From: Picocystis sp. L7
Lineage: Eukaryota > Chlorophyta > Picocystophyceae > Picocystales > Picocystaceae
Direction: 5' to 3'
NCBI GenBank assembly: GCA_020975725.1
Contig: QXJR01000027.1
Coordinates: 885,675 to 949,674, forward strand
DNA length: 64,000 nt
Both the position numbers and the translations under genes were made by a program. Of this stretch, positions 40,680-52,333 are shown one piece after another. Within the stretch, counting starts at the first letter, position 1. Every line of letters begins with the position of its first letter. The notes below the pieces were generated by a model that did no database searches, was not told the DNA's origin, and was given only the letters and a program-made list of their open reading frames with translations.

Positions 40680-42767
40680 TCACCCTTCGGGTGGAACGAG
40701 ACGAGGTCCAGCCAACGAAAGCAACACCGAACGGACCACGTGTTGACGACAAGCACGTCGAAGGTCGGAAAAGTGCAAGGCGCCCAACAAGACGGGGACC
40801 TCTCCCACGGGATCCAACACCGCCAAGTGATCCGTGTCGTACGACAGCATCAAAGTACGAGCACGTGCCAAGGTGGACCCCGTGGACACCGACAGTACCT
40901 CCCCACCCAAGACACGAGGATACGAAACGACCAAGGCGGAGGCCGTGCTCGAACCAGTGCGGCGAGGCGGACCCTCCGCCTCGAAAAGCTCCGTCAAGGA
41001 ACGCTCCACCTGATCCAACGTGCACAAGCCCAGAAATGCACCGGTCCCACGCTCCACCACCGCTGCACAATCGGCGTTCTCCTCCAGCATCCGGGCGCCC
41101 AGCTCCACCAGTCCCGTGCCTGGATCAAACACCGGAAGGCTACGGATCGCGACCGATCCGCAAGTCATGGTTCGCATCGCAAGCTCTTCCATACCCCACT
41201 CCGGACTGCACTCTTCCGAATCAATGCGACACAGGGCCGCCCCGGCGAGCTCTTTCACTTCCGCGTCCATCCCACCCAGGTCTGCCCCCGCACCCTCCCC
41301 CTCCTCCGCCAACGAAGGACCGGCTTCGGAATTCGTCTCCTGCAAAGGAACGGAGAAAGACGCAACCCAATAGGATAGCCCCACCGCAGCCAGGGAAGGC
41401 AACAAGATGTTGTAGTCCCTGGTCAATTCAAACATGAGCAAGACGGAGGTGAGCGGGACCCGACATATTCCCGCAAGCATGGACGCCATCCCCACGATGG
41501 CGTACGAGTCAAACGATGCGAAATCGTGCATGCCGCCCGACATTCCAAACAGCGCCAAAGAGCCGGACGAACAACCCACCGCCGCACCGAGGAAGAGCGA
41601 AGGAGCGTATATTCCGCCCACGAGTCCACTGGATCTGCACACGCACGTAGCAACGATCTTGGCCGCAGCAATCTGCAGCAAGAGGTACCACGTGTAGTTC
41701 GCCGGACCGCTGGAGGCGTCCAGGATCGCATTCACGTTGGTGAATCCGGCGTAGAGCACTTGCGGATACCACAATGCGATGGAGCCTGTGCAGAATCCGC
41801 CTATGGCAGGGTGGAAGGACCGCGGGATGCCGCTATCCTCGAGCCTCTGGAAGAGCTTCCCAAACCATTTGGAACCCTGCAGGAACGCGGACGAGGTTGC
41901 CCCGGAGAGAACGCCCAGGAGCATGAACAGCGGAAGTTCTACCAGTCGTATCTGCTCGTACGCCGGGAGCTTGAAGGCGGGTTCGCTCCCCAATCCAATC
42001 TGAGAGACCACCGCTGCCAGTACTGCACTGAGCAACACCATGGCGATGGTGGTGCTGGATGTGCTAGGGGCCCCATACTCTCCTTTCTCCCTGGAACGTT
42101 GCAGCACGTATTCCACGGCAAAGAACGCCCCGGCGATCGGTGCATTGAAACCAGCGGACAACCCGGCGGCGGATCCGGCAGCAATGATGGGAACCTTCGA
42201 CCTGCGCGGTACACGGAGCGAGTTGAAGAGCAGCGCCGCGCAGTTGGTGCCAATTTCCACGGAGGGTCCTTCCGGTCCGAGGGAGGCACCGGTTCCCAGC
42301 GTCGCCACTGCTGCGGCGGACTTGAGGAAGGGCTTGGACTTGTCTCTCCAATCCCGATTGTTTTTCTCCGTGTTCGCTCTCCTGATGGTAGGCTCGAATC
42401 CACCCGCTGCGCGTTGGATGAGGGTCACCGCGGCTCCTCCTGCTGCAGGGACGAGCAGGGTGAAGGCACCTCTTTGGTCTTCCAGGAGCGGGAAATCATG
42501 GATTCGTTCGACCGCTTCTTGGACAAGATGGACGCAGTCGTTGAAGAGCACGACGCTGCCTCCTGTGATGATTCCGACGAGGCACGCGGCCACAATTTGC
42601 ATGCTTTCCGGTGCAACGGTGGTCGCGCTGTTCGCCTGGCTTGGTGCGGACTTTCGGCTCGTCGATGGTTGAACCGCCACTTTCTGCGACCGTTTCCTTA
42701 CCCTGTTCCCCCCGCGCCATCGGCATCCAATCGTCCATCCACCGCCTCTCTTTCCAAGGCCATTCAT
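40680..42767 (-). CDS. CLC-family chloride channel/transporter, plant CLC-e/f type, likely plastid
   Basis: About 695 residues (Arabidopsis CLC-e is about 710). A basic N-terminus rich in Arg/Ser/Gly (about residues 1-52) looks like a transit peptide. The channel part has the signature GTGASLGPEGP (158-168), GSAAGLSAGFNAPIAGAFFA, VCRSSGLVGGIYAPSLFLGA and ICRVPLTSVLLMFELT. The GPEGP glutamate is the gate position of the family. After the last helix two CBS domains follow (for example ARMLEENADCAAVVE and ARTLMLSYDTDHLAVLD). In plants CLC-e sits in thylakoids and adjusts ion balance. The start at 42767 is chosen; the frame is open to 43343 with no family sequence. Confidence 0.9.
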   Translation of the reverse strand: MNGLGKRGGGWTIGCRWRGGNRVRKRSQKVAVQPSTSRKSAPSQANSATTVAPESMQIVAACLVGIITGGSVVLFNDCVHLVQEAVERIHDFPLLEDQRGAFTLLVPAAGGAAVTLIQRAAGGFEPTIRRANTEKNNRDWRDKSKPFLKSAAAVATLGTGASLGPEGPSVEIGTNCAALLFNSLRVPRRSKVPIIAAGSAAGLSAGFNAPIAGAFFAVEYVLQRSREKGEYGAPSTSSTTIAMVLLSAVLAAVVSQIGLGSEPAFKLPAYEQIRLVELPLFMLLGVLSGATSSAFLQGSKWFGKLFQRLEDSGIPRSFHPAIGGFCTGSIALWYPQVLYAGFTNVNAILDASSGPANYTWYLLLQIAAAKIVATCVCRSSGLVGGIYAPSLFLGAAVGCSSGSLALFGMSGGMHDFASFDSYAIVGMASMLAGICRVPLTSVLLMFELTRDYNILLPSLAAVGLSYWVASFSVPLQETNSEAGPSLAEEGEGAGADLGGMDAEVKELAGAALCRIDSEECSPEWGMEELAMRTMTCGSVAIRSLPVFDPGTGLVELGARMLEENADCAAVVERGTGAFLGLCTLDQVERSLTELFEAEGPPRRTGSSTASALVVSYPRVLGGEVLSVSTGSTLARARTLMLSYDTDHLAVLDPVGEVPVLLGALHFSDLRRACRQHVVRSVLLSLAGPRLVPPEG

Positions 42768-44586
42768 GCGTCGGTGCCCCTTTCCGACAGTCCACGTCCA
42801 CGTCCACGTCTGCACGAGGGAAGGCTGGGGGAGAGGGGGAACCGAGAGATCGCAAGGACGTTTCGTGCCTTTCCTTCGATGCATGGCTGGACGGATCCGT
42901 CTCGCCCCTTTCAACGATGGGAACGAAACAAAACGGAGCGAAGAGATGGGTTCGTCTTTCGCGGCGACGCATTGTGCAACGATGGTGCGGGCGTCGGCGC
43001 ATCGAATCGACGAGCCGAATTTAACGACCGCCTCGCTCCGCTTCTTACCCGTGCCAGCCTCGGCCGGCGCAATCGTCGCGCCTTGGAGGATCCAAAGGTG
43101 CGGGTGTGCATAGCTTTTCGGCAATGCCAACGGATGCGAGGAACAAACTAGCCCCGTTTCGAACGCTCGCGCAAGCCCGTGTGCCGTCCTCAACGGGAGA
43201 ACGCCACTTCTCGCCCTGCAAAAGAGCAAGGAATGCCGAGTAGCCAACGCATGCATGACTCCAAGGATGCCCTGGAGCTTCAACAAGGCAACACAAACCA
43301 CGCTCCATTCAGAGCGACTTGCACAAGGGTAGACGAATGGCAACGTGAGCGGCTCGATCCGCTATGCGGAACCGTCAAAATCGTACGGACCCATGAACAT
43401 CAATTGGATCACATCCTTGTACGCCCTTGACAAGGACCGAGCTGAAATCGATGGACCACGACAGAGTCAAACGTACAGGAAGGGATTCGGTTCGTTCAAC
43501 AACACGCAACAAGAGAGTTCAAGCGAACGGAAGAGGGAGGCAAATGCATTACCAAAGTAAGAAGCACAGTGCCCTATGGTGGGTACAATTTCTTCGCTCG
43601 TTGCGTTTGACCAAAGGTACCGAGATGTATTCCTACTTGAAGCACAAGTAGGTGGATGAGAATCTCACCACCCAAGATGTGCGGTGGATGGGATGAGGTT
43701 CGTGTACATCGGAGAGCTCGAGACACATGCTGACCGATGCATATCCCGTGGTGATGGCCATTTTCATGCGGCGACCCTCGAGTTTTTTAGTGTATGCTGG
43801 CGTGTGTGCCTCAACCACCACCTAGCGGTCTTTCGTCGTCCTTCTTACCTTACTTTTGCTTCTTGTTCGAGCTTTGGCGTTTTGCGCTTCCCGTAACCGT
43901 TTCCTTCCTTTCATACATCGCTCGACAACGTTGCATGCGGTCGCATCTCGTGCGAGAATGCACTTGGATTCGACCTTGAGAGGCGTCGTGGTTTGTCTGA
44001 GCACACGACGGTCCGTCATCCCCATCCATCCATTCGTGTGGTTCCCCGTTTGTAGAAATGAAGCTTAGGACCGGTTGCATGGATCGTTCTCTCCTCCATG
44101 TTGGCCGTGCGGGATCGTTTGTTTGTCAACCGCAAGACCGTTCGTTTTACGGCACGTTTGGCGGGTGTTCCTCATCCACACGTACCACGTGGTAGTGGTG
44201 GTGGCGGAGGGCCTACGTCGGTCTTCCGTGGCAATATATGCGACGCATTCTCCACAGTCCTTGCGCACCTGCGCGTCCCTTGCGTCCGATTCACCGAAGT
44301 CGTGCCCGAACCCGGGTCTACGTTCGCCCGCTCGTGCACCCGACCGTGAGGCGGCACGCCGTGTATATTGTCCCTTCCTTTCGGACCCTGGATGGGTCCG
44401 ATCTCCCTCGGATCTCCTCCTTCCCCCCGCCAACGGGTGGGCGGTGGGTGGGGGGAAACGACGTCTTCATTCCCTGTGTTTTCCTCCCTCCTTCCGATCC
44501 TCTCCCTCGGAAAGGGGGGAGGCAGTCCCATCCGGATCCCTCCACACCCCACGAGACGAGGTCGACGACGCAGGACCCCCCCATCC
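42768..44586. other. Intergenic region with a lower-GC segment
   Basis: About 1.8 kb. From 43150 to 44100 GC falls, with short frames only; from 44350 it rises again and becomes the upstream region of LpxA. The 43.3-43.7 kb part has simple A-rich words but no clear repeat unit. I see no transposon or RNA gene. Confidence 0.4.
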
Positions 44587-45831
44587 ATGGACACGTTCCG
44601 AGGGGGTCTCGCCTTCGCCATCCGATCCCCATGCGTGCGGACGAGGGGATGGACGTTTGAAGACCTGAGAGGGAAGGGTCGTGGGAAGAAAAGGACCTCC
44701 ACACACGCGACGCACGCGAGAGATCGAAGGAGACGGGAAACGACACCCGGACGAGGCGCCGCACCACGCGCGCAGAAAAAGGACGCCGAGACGCGTGCGT
44801 GGCGTGCCAATGGAGATCCAGCGGGAGCCACGAACACGAGGGAGAACGAAGCAGATGCATGGAAGGATAGGATGCATCCCACCGCCGTCGTGCATCCCGA
44901 CGCCAACGTGGCCGTAACCGCCAAGATCGGACCCTTCTGCGTCGTAGGACCTGGAGCCGTGCTTGGAGAGGCGTGCGTGCTACACGGACACAACGTCGTG
45001 CTCGGAGACACCGCGATCGGGGACGGATGCGTCCTCCTGCAAGGCGCCGTGGTGGGTGCAGAAGACAAGGGCAGGGTGGTGCTGGGCGAAAGGAACCGCA
45101 TCGGACACCACGCCGTGGTGGGTGTCCGCTGTCAAGACCTCAAATGGAGGCCGGAACAGCCCACCTACCTCACCATGGGGAGCGACAACGACGTCAGGGA
45201 ACACGCCAGCATCCATCGATCCAGCCATCCCGAACTGTGCACGACGGTGGGAGACGGAAACCTCATCATGGGACAAGTGCACGTGGCCCATGACGTGCAC
45301 CTGGGCCATCGGAACATCGTGGCCAACGGTACGCTCCTGGCCGGACACGTCGTCGTAGGGGATCGAGTGGGCATCGGCGGAGGGTGCGCCGTGCAGCAGA
45401 GGTGCCACGTGGGATCCTACGCCTACTTGGCGGGGGGAGCCATGGTGGAAAGGGACGTGCCGCCCTATGTGAGGGTGCAAGGAGACAGGGCCAAGCTGAG
45501 AGGGATCAACACTGTGCTCTTGCAGAGGTGCGGGTTCACGGAAGAAGACTCCAAAAGCATACGAAGGGTGTACCGCGCCCTCTGGCTGCCCAAGGACGGT
45601 GGAGAGCCCAACAGCACCCCCCACGACAGGGCGATGGCCTTGTTGCAATCCGGAGATTTCGCAGCACTGCCTCACGCGCTCGACCTCCTGCGCTTTGTCG
45701 TGGAAGCGAGCACGTCCGGCAAAAACGGCCAGACGATGAGGGTGGGGAGCGTGTGCAGGAGCATGTTCGAGCTGCAAAGGGAGAAGGGAACGGTTGCCAA
45801 AGGGCGACCCGATGACTTGGAGGATGAGTAA
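44587..45831 (+). CDS. LPXA: UDP-N-acetylglucosamine O-acyltransferase (LpxA), lipid A-type pathway
   Basis: The catalytic part starts MHPTAVVHPDANVAVTAKIG at an in-frame ATG (44872), giving 319 residues (E. coli 262); from ATG 44587 there would be 414. The left-handed beta-helix hexapeptide repeats are clear. The active site reads IMGQVHVAHDVHLG, matching the catalytic histidine of HIAHD in E. coli, followed by GHVVVGDRVGIGGGCAVQQ, DVPPYVRVQGDRAKLRGIN, and the helical C-terminus LLQRCGFTEED. The N-terminal 95 residues are Arg-rich with few acids near the start and may be an organelle presequence; plant LpxA is mitochondrial. In bacteria LpxA starts lipid A synthesis; in plants its role is still unclear. 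Confidence 0.9.
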   Translation: MDTFRGGLAFAIRSPCVRTRGWTFEDLRGKGRGKKRTSTHATHARDRRRRETTPGRGAAPRAQKKDAETRAWRANGDPAGATNTRENEADAWKDRMHPTAVVHPDANVAVTAKIGPFCVVGPGAVLGEACVLHGHNVVLGDTAIGDGCVLLQGAVVGAEDKGRVVLGERNRIGHHAVVGVRCQDLKWRPEQPTYLTMGSDNDVREHASIHRSSHPELCTTVGDGNLIMGQVHVAHDVHLGHRNIVANGTLLAGHVVVGDRVGIGGGCAVQQRCHVGSYAYLAGGAMVERDVPPYVRVQGDRAKLRGINTVLLQRCGFTEEDSKSIRRVYRALWLPKDGGEPNSTPHDRAMALLQSGDFAALPHALDLLRFVVEASTSGKNGQTMRVGSVCRSMFELQREKGTVAKGRPDDLEDE

Positions 45832-46250
45832 GCGCTCTCGATGGAGTGTCCCCTCCTGGGCCTGGACGAGGTATGGAAGGGAGCCGGGACAGGCGAGGAA
45901 ACACCGGTGTTAGCCCCACGGGACGTACGAGGGGTGCCTGCGCGATCGAGATGCGCCAGCCGTGCATACCCTCTGGATGCCAAGCTTCCCTCCACGCCCA
46001 GCGGGGCTTGGTCGTGGCGTCAGAACTGCGCGTCGGAACGTAAAAGCGGGGATGCTGCAAAGCCGCGGTCACGTAGGTGGAAGTGGGTAGCAACATAAGA
46101 ACAGCATGCAACGACGAGGAGTGTTGTCCTCGTGGTGGCGGTGGTGGTGCGAAGCAGGAACCGGTAACGCCCAACTCGCCATCGGATGCTGGCACATGTC
46201 CCCACCGGACGGAATCACCTTGATTCGAACGCGATCAAGGAGCCAGAATC
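45832..46250. other. Convergent intergenic, LpxA / VPS15
   Basis: About 420 bp between two stop codons. No protein-like frame, no RNA gene recognised. Confidence 0.35.
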
Positions 46251-49200
46251 TTAGATCCAGCACTTGATGCTACCATCCCTGCTGCATGACAACAGCACTC
46301 TTCTTCCTGGCTGCATGATTGCCAGGCCCCGAATGCAGTCCCGATGGGCGGCATGCTTCTTATAAACGGCCTCTTCTGCCATGGAACCTATCCCATCATC
46401 CGGCTCGCGAAGCTCCTGGAGAATACGCACACCGTTGTACGTGCGAGGAGCGTACTTGGTCGCCTCAGAAGCCCTGCTCGCTTTCCCGCCCCTTTCCCCG
46501 TGCCTTCCTGGCCCGCAAACAACATAACTTTGGTCCGGTCGAGAACCATCCCACAGGCGAATTCTACAATCGGTTCCTCCTGACAGAAGGGTTCCGTCTG
46601 AAAATGGCAGCATCGCACGAAACCCTGGTGAAAGGTGAGGAGTGGTCAACAAGGACCTTTGTCCATAATCACTCCTGAGGGAAGAAATGCTTGCTTCCGG
46701 AAGCAATGCCGAGGGGAGGTGCGAGTGATCTTCCCCATCGCGGGATGGATTTACTTGGAAGACGTGGTCGCATTTCCCAGTCGCGACATCCCAGCGGCCA
46801 ATCTCATAGGTCCCAGCCGCTGCATACACGCGTCCCCTGCCAAAGGCCTGAGCGGAGGAAGGCACCACCGCAAGCCCATCGATGCTGCGAGAGGAAGGGT
46901 GCTGCCAACGGTGCACTTCTACCTGGAATCGGGTGTCCCAGACTGAGAAGCACCCATGGTGAGTACCAGTGACCAGCCAAAGACCCGATGCCGGGTCCAA
47001 AGCCATACTCCTGAGGAGCCCAGACGCGGGATCGCCTCTCATGCACCAAGCCTCCTTCCCTGAACGGGAGTCATGCGCGTGCACATTGCCTCGCTGGGTT
47101 GCATACAAAAGAAGCCCGTTGAGAGGGGTGACCTGGAACGCTGCACCTGCGTGGGTTTCGATACAAGCCATCGGGGCCTTCTCAGATGCCTGCAGGTCCC
47201 AGGTCTGCACCAGTCCCTCGCTGGTACATGAATACATGTGCCCCGGAAAGCTTTCTGATAGAGCACAAGACAACACCTTCCCCCTGCAGGAACCGAAGGT
47301 GGCCTTGCTGCGGAAGGAGATGTCCGATTCAAAGCTGGCTGTGCTCCAAAGCTTAACTGTGCCGTCGTCGGACGCACTAACAAAGAAGGACGAGTCTGGG
47401 GCCACTGCCAGGCTGGTTACGCCGCGGCGGTGCTCTTCAAAGTTGGCGACCAAGATTCCTCTGGGCTGCCAAGGTCTTTCGGGCTTGTATTCTGGGTAGG
47501 CACTGGCCAGTCCTGTGTGTATGGCAGCAGCGACACCTTCGGTCACATCCTCCAACTCGCCTTTCTGGACCAACAACCTGGCATGCGCATCAGGGTCGAT
47601 TGCTCCTCCGCCATCGCGAAATCTGTAAAGGGGTGCGTCCACTTCAACGGCTGCTGCGTGTGAAGCCGAAGGTTTCCATTGGTCACATTGTGCGACCAGC
47701 TCCTGCGGAGGCTTCAAGCAGTGTAGCAGGACCTCACTCGACATAGGGCAGGCAGGAATGTGCTTCAGGTAAGGATACAGAATGGGCAGCAGCATCCCCA
47801 ATGGATCGGCCAGGCAAGTCGCGGCTGCACTGATGGCATGCGTTGCCGCATACCTCAGAAATTCAATACCACTTACAAGCAATGGTGACACCTTGCGCAC
47901 CATTTCCAGGGCGTGCTTGCGTCTAAGCCACTGCTTGACGCAGAGGTTGCTGAAACAAAGAAGTGCTTGGTAGATAACAGTAGCTTCTGGATCCGCGAAA
48001 GCCTGCTCGATGCAAGGCAGCAAGAACTCCCCCACAGCATCCCTGCCTATACAGTGACCTATGCCCCAGATGTGCTCGAAAAAATTCTCTCTCAACTGCC
48101 GGTCTCTATCATTCAAGAAGGTTATAAACAGAGGAAGCAAGTGGTCGTTAGTGTCTCCCTTGCCGAAAAAGCTGGAGAGGGGACCTACGCTCTGAATCAG
48201 TCCTCTTCGGATCAAGGGAGTGGAAGACTCACTTAAAATCAACTCCTGGATGACCTGCAACACACTGCTTCTCAGGTTCAATAACTCCACTTCGTAAACT
48301 AAGCCATTGCTCCCCTCATCAAGGCTACCTTCGTGCAGTTTAGGCATGTGCATAGCATCCCCCCATGGAAGTTGCAAAGAATACTGAAGATACTGAAGAA
48401 TTCGCTGGGATACATCGGCGAACACATGAAGATTGGTTGCATACGCGAGGCGGACCAGCTCCTCTGGGTCTGCAGGAATCATGGAGAGTGCAGGGAGTAT
48501 ATACTCGGGAAAAATTCTGGCATCGCTGGGACTTACGCTCCAAACCATGTCCAGCACGACGGCAAGTTGCTTGATGGCCATAGCCCTCACACAAGGCGCA
48601 GTATCCGCAACCATCGAGAGAAGGGAAGGAACAACCATCTGCAGAAGCACATTGTCATCTGCTTCGACCGAACACTCTGCAAGGAGTCGTACTATGGTCA
48701 ATTTTGAGGCCATCAGCTTGCTCCCTCTTACAAAAGAACAGAGGAGACCAATAAGCAAAATGATTCCCTCTTCCCTGCAGTTTCTATTGCTTGAAGTTGT
48801 CTTGCGATGCAGAAATTCTCTGCCTTGACGGGTACCGAGCTTCGTCACCCTATGGCGTTCCCTTTTCCAAACCCTCCACCTGCCACCCGCCCAACGAACC
48901 ATTGGAGAGCGTGTGCAAACGACCTGATCTGCGGAGGAAGAAGTGTTCTCATGCGCAGGCAGTGGACTGTCATATCGCCAGCCGTTGGAATCCCCCGCGT
49001 CCCCGTCAAGAACCCACTCACCCCGCCAGCTCCAACCACCGTCGAAGGGCAGGGCGACATGCTCTTTCGTCATGGATGTACTCGGACACGCAAACTCCGG
49101 CGAATCGACTCCGATCCTCTCCCCCTCCTCTTCAAATCTATCAATTGCAAAGTCGATCCACTCCATTGGTTGGCTATCGTTGCCAATCGAGAAACCAGAT

Positions 49201-50618
49201 CCTTGGACGGGATCAACTTGCATCACTCCGCTCTCCTTTGGTAAGAAACAGCCTTGATCCAAATAGGTGCTTACTTGGTTTCCTTCAGTTTTGTCGACCA
49301 CATTGTTGACCTCCGAGATAGACAGGTTGTGTTCCAGATTCAAGTCGTCCGTCCAAAATTCGTTGTCCGCGCATCGGCCGTCCTTGCTTGGCCCTGCGAT
49401 CGACATGGCCTTTCGCAGATCAGGAAATTCATGCGTAAAAACTTCCACCCGCTGATCGTAGCCCAACCTGAGCATTCTAAAAGCAAAGTTGTGAAATACA
49501 GGAGCAAAGTAGTCCGGAAACAACGGGATTGCAAACGCCTGAATGCACTCCCTGGCGGAAAGGCGTTCGTTGGGATCCACTTGTATCATGCCCATGACAA
49601 GTGACCGAATGCCGTCCTCCAGGCCGTTCAATAGGTCAGCCACTCCCGCGCTGCCCTTCCTGAGGGAAAGAGCTGCCGAGTAGTCCAAAAATGTCTTTCC
49701 ATCTGAGAACAGCTCGGCAACTACACAGCCCATCGAAAATACGTCCATTTCAGGGGCGAGCTTCCTCCTTTCAAGCTTGCCACCCTTCGGCATGGTGTCG
49801 ACAAAGCGTTCGGGTGCCAAGTAGCATCGTTGTCGGCTCACAATCCTACCGGAATGCACCTTTCCCGTGCTGTAATAAAAGTTGAAATCGGCTGGATTAT
49901 CTGCGGGGAGTTGGACCGGTTTGAAAGGCGCAAAATCAGCAAGGAAGACCCAGTTCCACGAGGTTACTAGCACATTCTCTGCTTTGATGTCTCCATGGCA
50001 GACTCCGATCTCGTGCAAGTCGGCGAGCGCGCGGAGCATCTGGAATACAATCCATCTCTTCTCCACATGGGTGAGAAAAGGCTGGGAGCCGATTCGGTCC
50101 TGGAGGCTGCTGTACAGGCACTGTCTCACAAGGTACGCAGCACGGTCGGTCTCTAGGACATCCTCGAAGGGCAATGCATGTGGAATTTTCAACTTCCTCA
50201 CGGCCGAGTCGAGTTTTTGGATCTTTTTCGCATACTCGTCCAGGTTCGGCGTTTGGTCCCTCTTGAGATACTGTTTCACGATGACCCTTCCACCGTCCTC
50301 TTGCACACAGAGGTACGTTTTGAGGAATCGTCCACCTCCTGCATCGTTGGCACGGTTTCGTTCGCGGCGTCAGTTCGCCTTTGTTCCCGCATCCGTCCGT
50401 TTCGCTGCGATGGGCCAGGTACGTTTCTCGTTCCGTCTCGACCGCCAGGTTCGTGTTGCGTTTCGCGTGCACTTCGGCGTCCCTGTCGCCTTTTTCGCAT
50501 CTTTTCTTTTTATTCGCACGTCTCGTCGCCCACCTAGATTGTCTTTTTGCACGAGATGGGGCAGGTCCACGGCCAGTTCAGTGGGTGAAGTGGCCGGCAG
50601 GTCCAGCTGATTCCCCAT
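46251..50618 (-). CDS. VPS15: VPS15 / PIK3R4, regulatory pseudokinase-like subunit of class III PI3-kinase, one intron
   Basis: Exons 50618-50534 and 50338-46251, intron 50339-50533 (195 bp). The joined protein is about 1390 residues. Exon 1 encodes MGNQLDLPATSP, the N-myristoylation start seen in yeast and human VPS15, and the splice gives NLGGGRFLKTYLC, the kinase glycine-loop region. Kinase motifs follow: VKQY (Lys), HGDIKAENVLV, ADF in place of DFG, and YLAPERF. HEAT repeats occupy the middle (about 370-900), and WD40 repeats the C-terminus (about 1000-1390: FVSASDDGTVKLWS, GGTDCRIRLWD, SCSRDGSIKCWI). It anchors VPS34 to endosomes and autophagosomes. The intron is inferred from phase and the restored N-terminus. 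Confidence 0.93.
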
Positions 50619-52333
50619 CGTCCAGGTCGCCACCTGATGGGGACGAATCGACCCTCCCCCTTTTCCCGTTTCGCATAAATTGGGGAGGGGAGGGATCCTA
50701 CCCGGGTGGCCCTTCGGATGGAAAGGATGCGATCGACCCACGAACACCTCCCTCCATCCCGCCTTGGATCGGACACCCACCATCGCCCTGGGTTGGAAGC
50801 CCGATCGACCCCATCGTCGCACCGAGACCACACGACCCTCCGTGCTCGATGCACGTGGAGACGAAGGTCGTCGATGGCAGCGTTCGATGGATCGACCCTG
50901 CCGAGACGGGACACCAGGAACCCAGAGGATGGGTCGGAACGCGTCCCGGGGAAGATGGGTCGTCGATCAACAGGAACCGATGGATCCAGGCACGGAACGA
51001 CGTGTCCTCGATCGCGAGGGGGTGCGACCTAGACCAGGTCCACCACGCAGATCCGATCCCCATCCCCACCGAAGAACCGCGTCGGTTCCGGTCCACGACC
51101 TCGCATCGGAAGGAAGGATCCTTTTCGACGGGAGAACCACGCACGAGGCGAGCTCCTGCAGGCACGACCGGACGTCCCGTGCGAGATGTGTCGCCACGTC
51201 TCCGAACCCGACGGATCGATCGATCCTCGCACGTCGAGTTCGGTCGAACGGGACCATCGAGACCGTCCCCCGTCGAGGATCGGAGAGGTATCCGAGGACG
51301 ATCGCGGGGAGGCGTGGGGGGCATTCCTCGACGGCGAAGACCGATCCGAGACGTGGATCGACGAGAACGATCCATGTCGGAACCCGTCCAGGATCGAACC
51401 AGCGACACGTGGCACACCACGCGTGGGGAAACGTGCGGAGGTCGTCCAGCGTACGTTCCGAATCTTGCGAGCGATGCCGCGTTCGTCCTCTTGGACGGAC
51501 GGGTTCGCACATCTGCTCGCGGCAAGGACGTTCCATCTTCGGCCCGGTTTCGAATCCAAGGGATCGGTCCACGATCGACGTGGGATTCGTCCCTGCACGT
51601 GCATGCAGGCGGTCCGGTGGATGGTTCCCATCCGCAGCTCGCTTGGATGTCGCACGTTTCGTGTGGAACGGTGAGGGAATCGTGCGTCACTCGGACCTCC
51701 GCTCCGGTCGGCGTCTTCTTCCCCCGTCTTCCCTCGTCTCGTCCACGCTCCCATCGGTTCCCTGAACAACCGCATCTTTGGTTTCGGTGCCGTTTTTCCA
51801 CGGTGCGTGCGTCGTGCGCTTCGTTCGTTCGGTGGGTTTGACGGTACGGGATGGGCTTGTGTCCCCTTCGTACCTCCGGCTCGTCTTCCACCCTTCCTTC
51901 CGGGATCGCCATATCCGCCCGAACGAGACGAGGAGGGAACGGTTGGGGGGGGGGGTAGACGTGTCGTCCTGTGGATCATCCAGTCCCTTTCCCTGCCACG
52001 TCGGGTGGGGGGGGGAACAGGGAGTGGGTTGCTTGGGGTAGGGTTCCCTTCCACCACGGATCCCGTACGTGGATCGCTCTCCAGCTTCGACCCCCAGGAC
52101 GGACCCACAGGGGGAAAGGACGGGGAGGGGCAGGTGGGAAGGACAGGGAGGGATCCTCCCACGTACGGTGCTCCCACGACACAATTGCATCCGACCCACG
52201 ACCGACGCGACACCCACCCGCGCGCGATCCAACCGAACCCGAAGAACGCGTCGCGACCGGTGCAAGGGAAAGGAAGGAAGAAAGAAGAGGGATACACGAG
52301 AAAAGAGGGATCAGGAACGAACGTGCGTGAAAC
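50619..52333. other. Unassigned 1.7-kb divergent interval between VPS15 and FtsH
   Basis: All six frames are largely open from about 50700 to 51800 and none shows protein-like order; composition is rich in CGATCGA-like words. It must contain the VPS15 and FtsH promoters, but its length leaves room for a gene I cannot recognise. No transfer RNA folds were found. Confidence 0.35.

Noticed and set aside
51360-51440. Possible tRNA T-arm (GGTTCGATCC) on the minus strand
   Set aside because: No complementary stems for acceptor, D or anticodon arms could be drawn.
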